From Gammaproteobacteria bacterium (lineage in GTDB: Bacteria > Pseudomonadota > Gammaproteobacteria > Steroidobacterales > Steroidobacteraceae): a stretch of DNA of 37,886 nt. Positions 37,640 through 37,886 of this stretch are shown in pieces (within the stretch, counting starts at the first letter, position 1; each line of letters starts with the position of its first letter). Below the pieces are notes generated by a model. The model saw only the letters and a program-made list of their open reading frames with translations. It had not been told where the DNA came from and ran no database searches. A program made the translations under genes and the position numbers. The stretch is taken from NCBI GenBank assembly GCA_016874295.1, contig VGUH01000025.1, forward strand, positions 1-37,886, read 5' to 3'.

Positions 37640-37886
37640 CGAAGACCTGCCGCGCGCGGCGTGCGAAGGCGTCCACAAGATGGTTGCAGGCGCCCTCGAA
37701 TGCGGGACCGAGCGTGATCGCGCCGAATACGCCGTGGGTCGCAAACGAAACATGCAGGTTCGCGCGCGTGCCGGCGTTGCGGATCGGCGTGAACTCCCAA
37801 CGACCCTCGAGATGGTTAAAGGGCCCGTCAACGAGGCTCATCGTCAGCGCCCGGTCCGGCTCGTGGCGGTTGCGCGTCGTGAAGCG
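37629..37886 (-). CDS. ratA: Ubiquinone-binding/ribosome association protein RatA (START-like), C-terminal part
   Basis: The last 85 residues of a coenzyme Q-binding-type START/polyketide-cyclase protein; the N terminus lies beyond the window edge. From the edge it reads RFTTRNRHEPDRALTMSLVD, then GPFNHLEGRWEFTPI, matching the RatA core (FTTRN…MSLVDGPF…GWKFTPL in E. coli). It ends AFARRARQVFGGR. E. coli RatA binds 50S subunits; relatives such as yeast Coq10 bind quinone. The stop overlaps the start of rnfH. Confidence 0.93.
   Translation of the reverse strand, partial: RFTTRNRHEPDRALTMSLVDGPFNHLEGRWEFTPIRNAGTRANLHVSFATHGVFGAITLGPAFEGACNHLVDAFARRARQVFGGR

Overview
The window is a GC-rich chromosomal segment from a gammaproteobacterium. 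Gene order and protein sequences resemble Xanthomonadales and related orders: hrcA-grpE-dnaK-dnaJ-dapB-carA-carB-greA next to rlmE-ftsH-folP-glmM-tpiA-secG-tRNA-Leu-nuoA..N. The lineage is inferred from synteny and protein character only; no search was run. About 36 kb is conserved housekeeping DNA. I do not see a new defence, secretion or biosynthetic system.

Layout. (1) Positions 1-about 1735 are accessory wreckage: a 5'-truncated IS3-family transposase, an intact NTF2/SnoaL-like gene with its own promoter, an internal piece of a zeta/polyvalent-type P-loop protein, and the C-terminal tail of a serine recombinase. The tail abuts the terminator of an initiator tRNA gene. (2) Positions 1778-16030, minus strand, hold the initiator tRNA and the complete 14-gene respiratory complex I operon nuoA-N, tightly packed and mostly translationally coupled. 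(3) Positions 16136-22233, minus, hold tRNA-Leu(GAG), secG, tpiA, glmM, folP, ftsH and rlmE. (4) yhbY (plus) is wedged between divergent rlmE and convergent greA. (5) Positions 22572-33475, minus, hold greA, carB, carA, a repeat-filled gap, dapB, dnaJ, dnaK, grpE and hrcA. (6) Positions 33607-36188, plus, hold nadK and recN, followed by a 308-bp MITE/REP-like element. (7) Positions 36498-37886 hold fur (minus), bamE (plus), rnfH and the partial ratA (minus).

How it works together. The nuo genes build the proton-pumping NADH:quinone oxidoreductase. ftsH, rlmE and hrcA-grpE-dnaK-dnaJ form a proteostasis block. Its control can be read in the DNA: a degenerate CIRCE operator in front of hrcA, and sigma-32-type promoters in front of grpE and dnaK. 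carAB, dapB, glmM, folP, tpiA and nadK supply pyrimidine/arginine, lysine/peptidoglycan, folate, glycolysis and NADP.

The most notable non-genic signals are these. A repeat element sits exactly between recN and fur with a 5-bp direct repeat; removing it in thought restores two stop codons sharing one CTAG. A related repeat lies at 27608-27660, and the hairpin common to the two copies shows a compensatory base-pair change. A perfect 40-bp inverted repeat with a 7-nt loop lies between carA and dapB. yhbY has a TATAAT box placed as if its mRNA were leaderless. nuoA has a structured leader before a TTG start.
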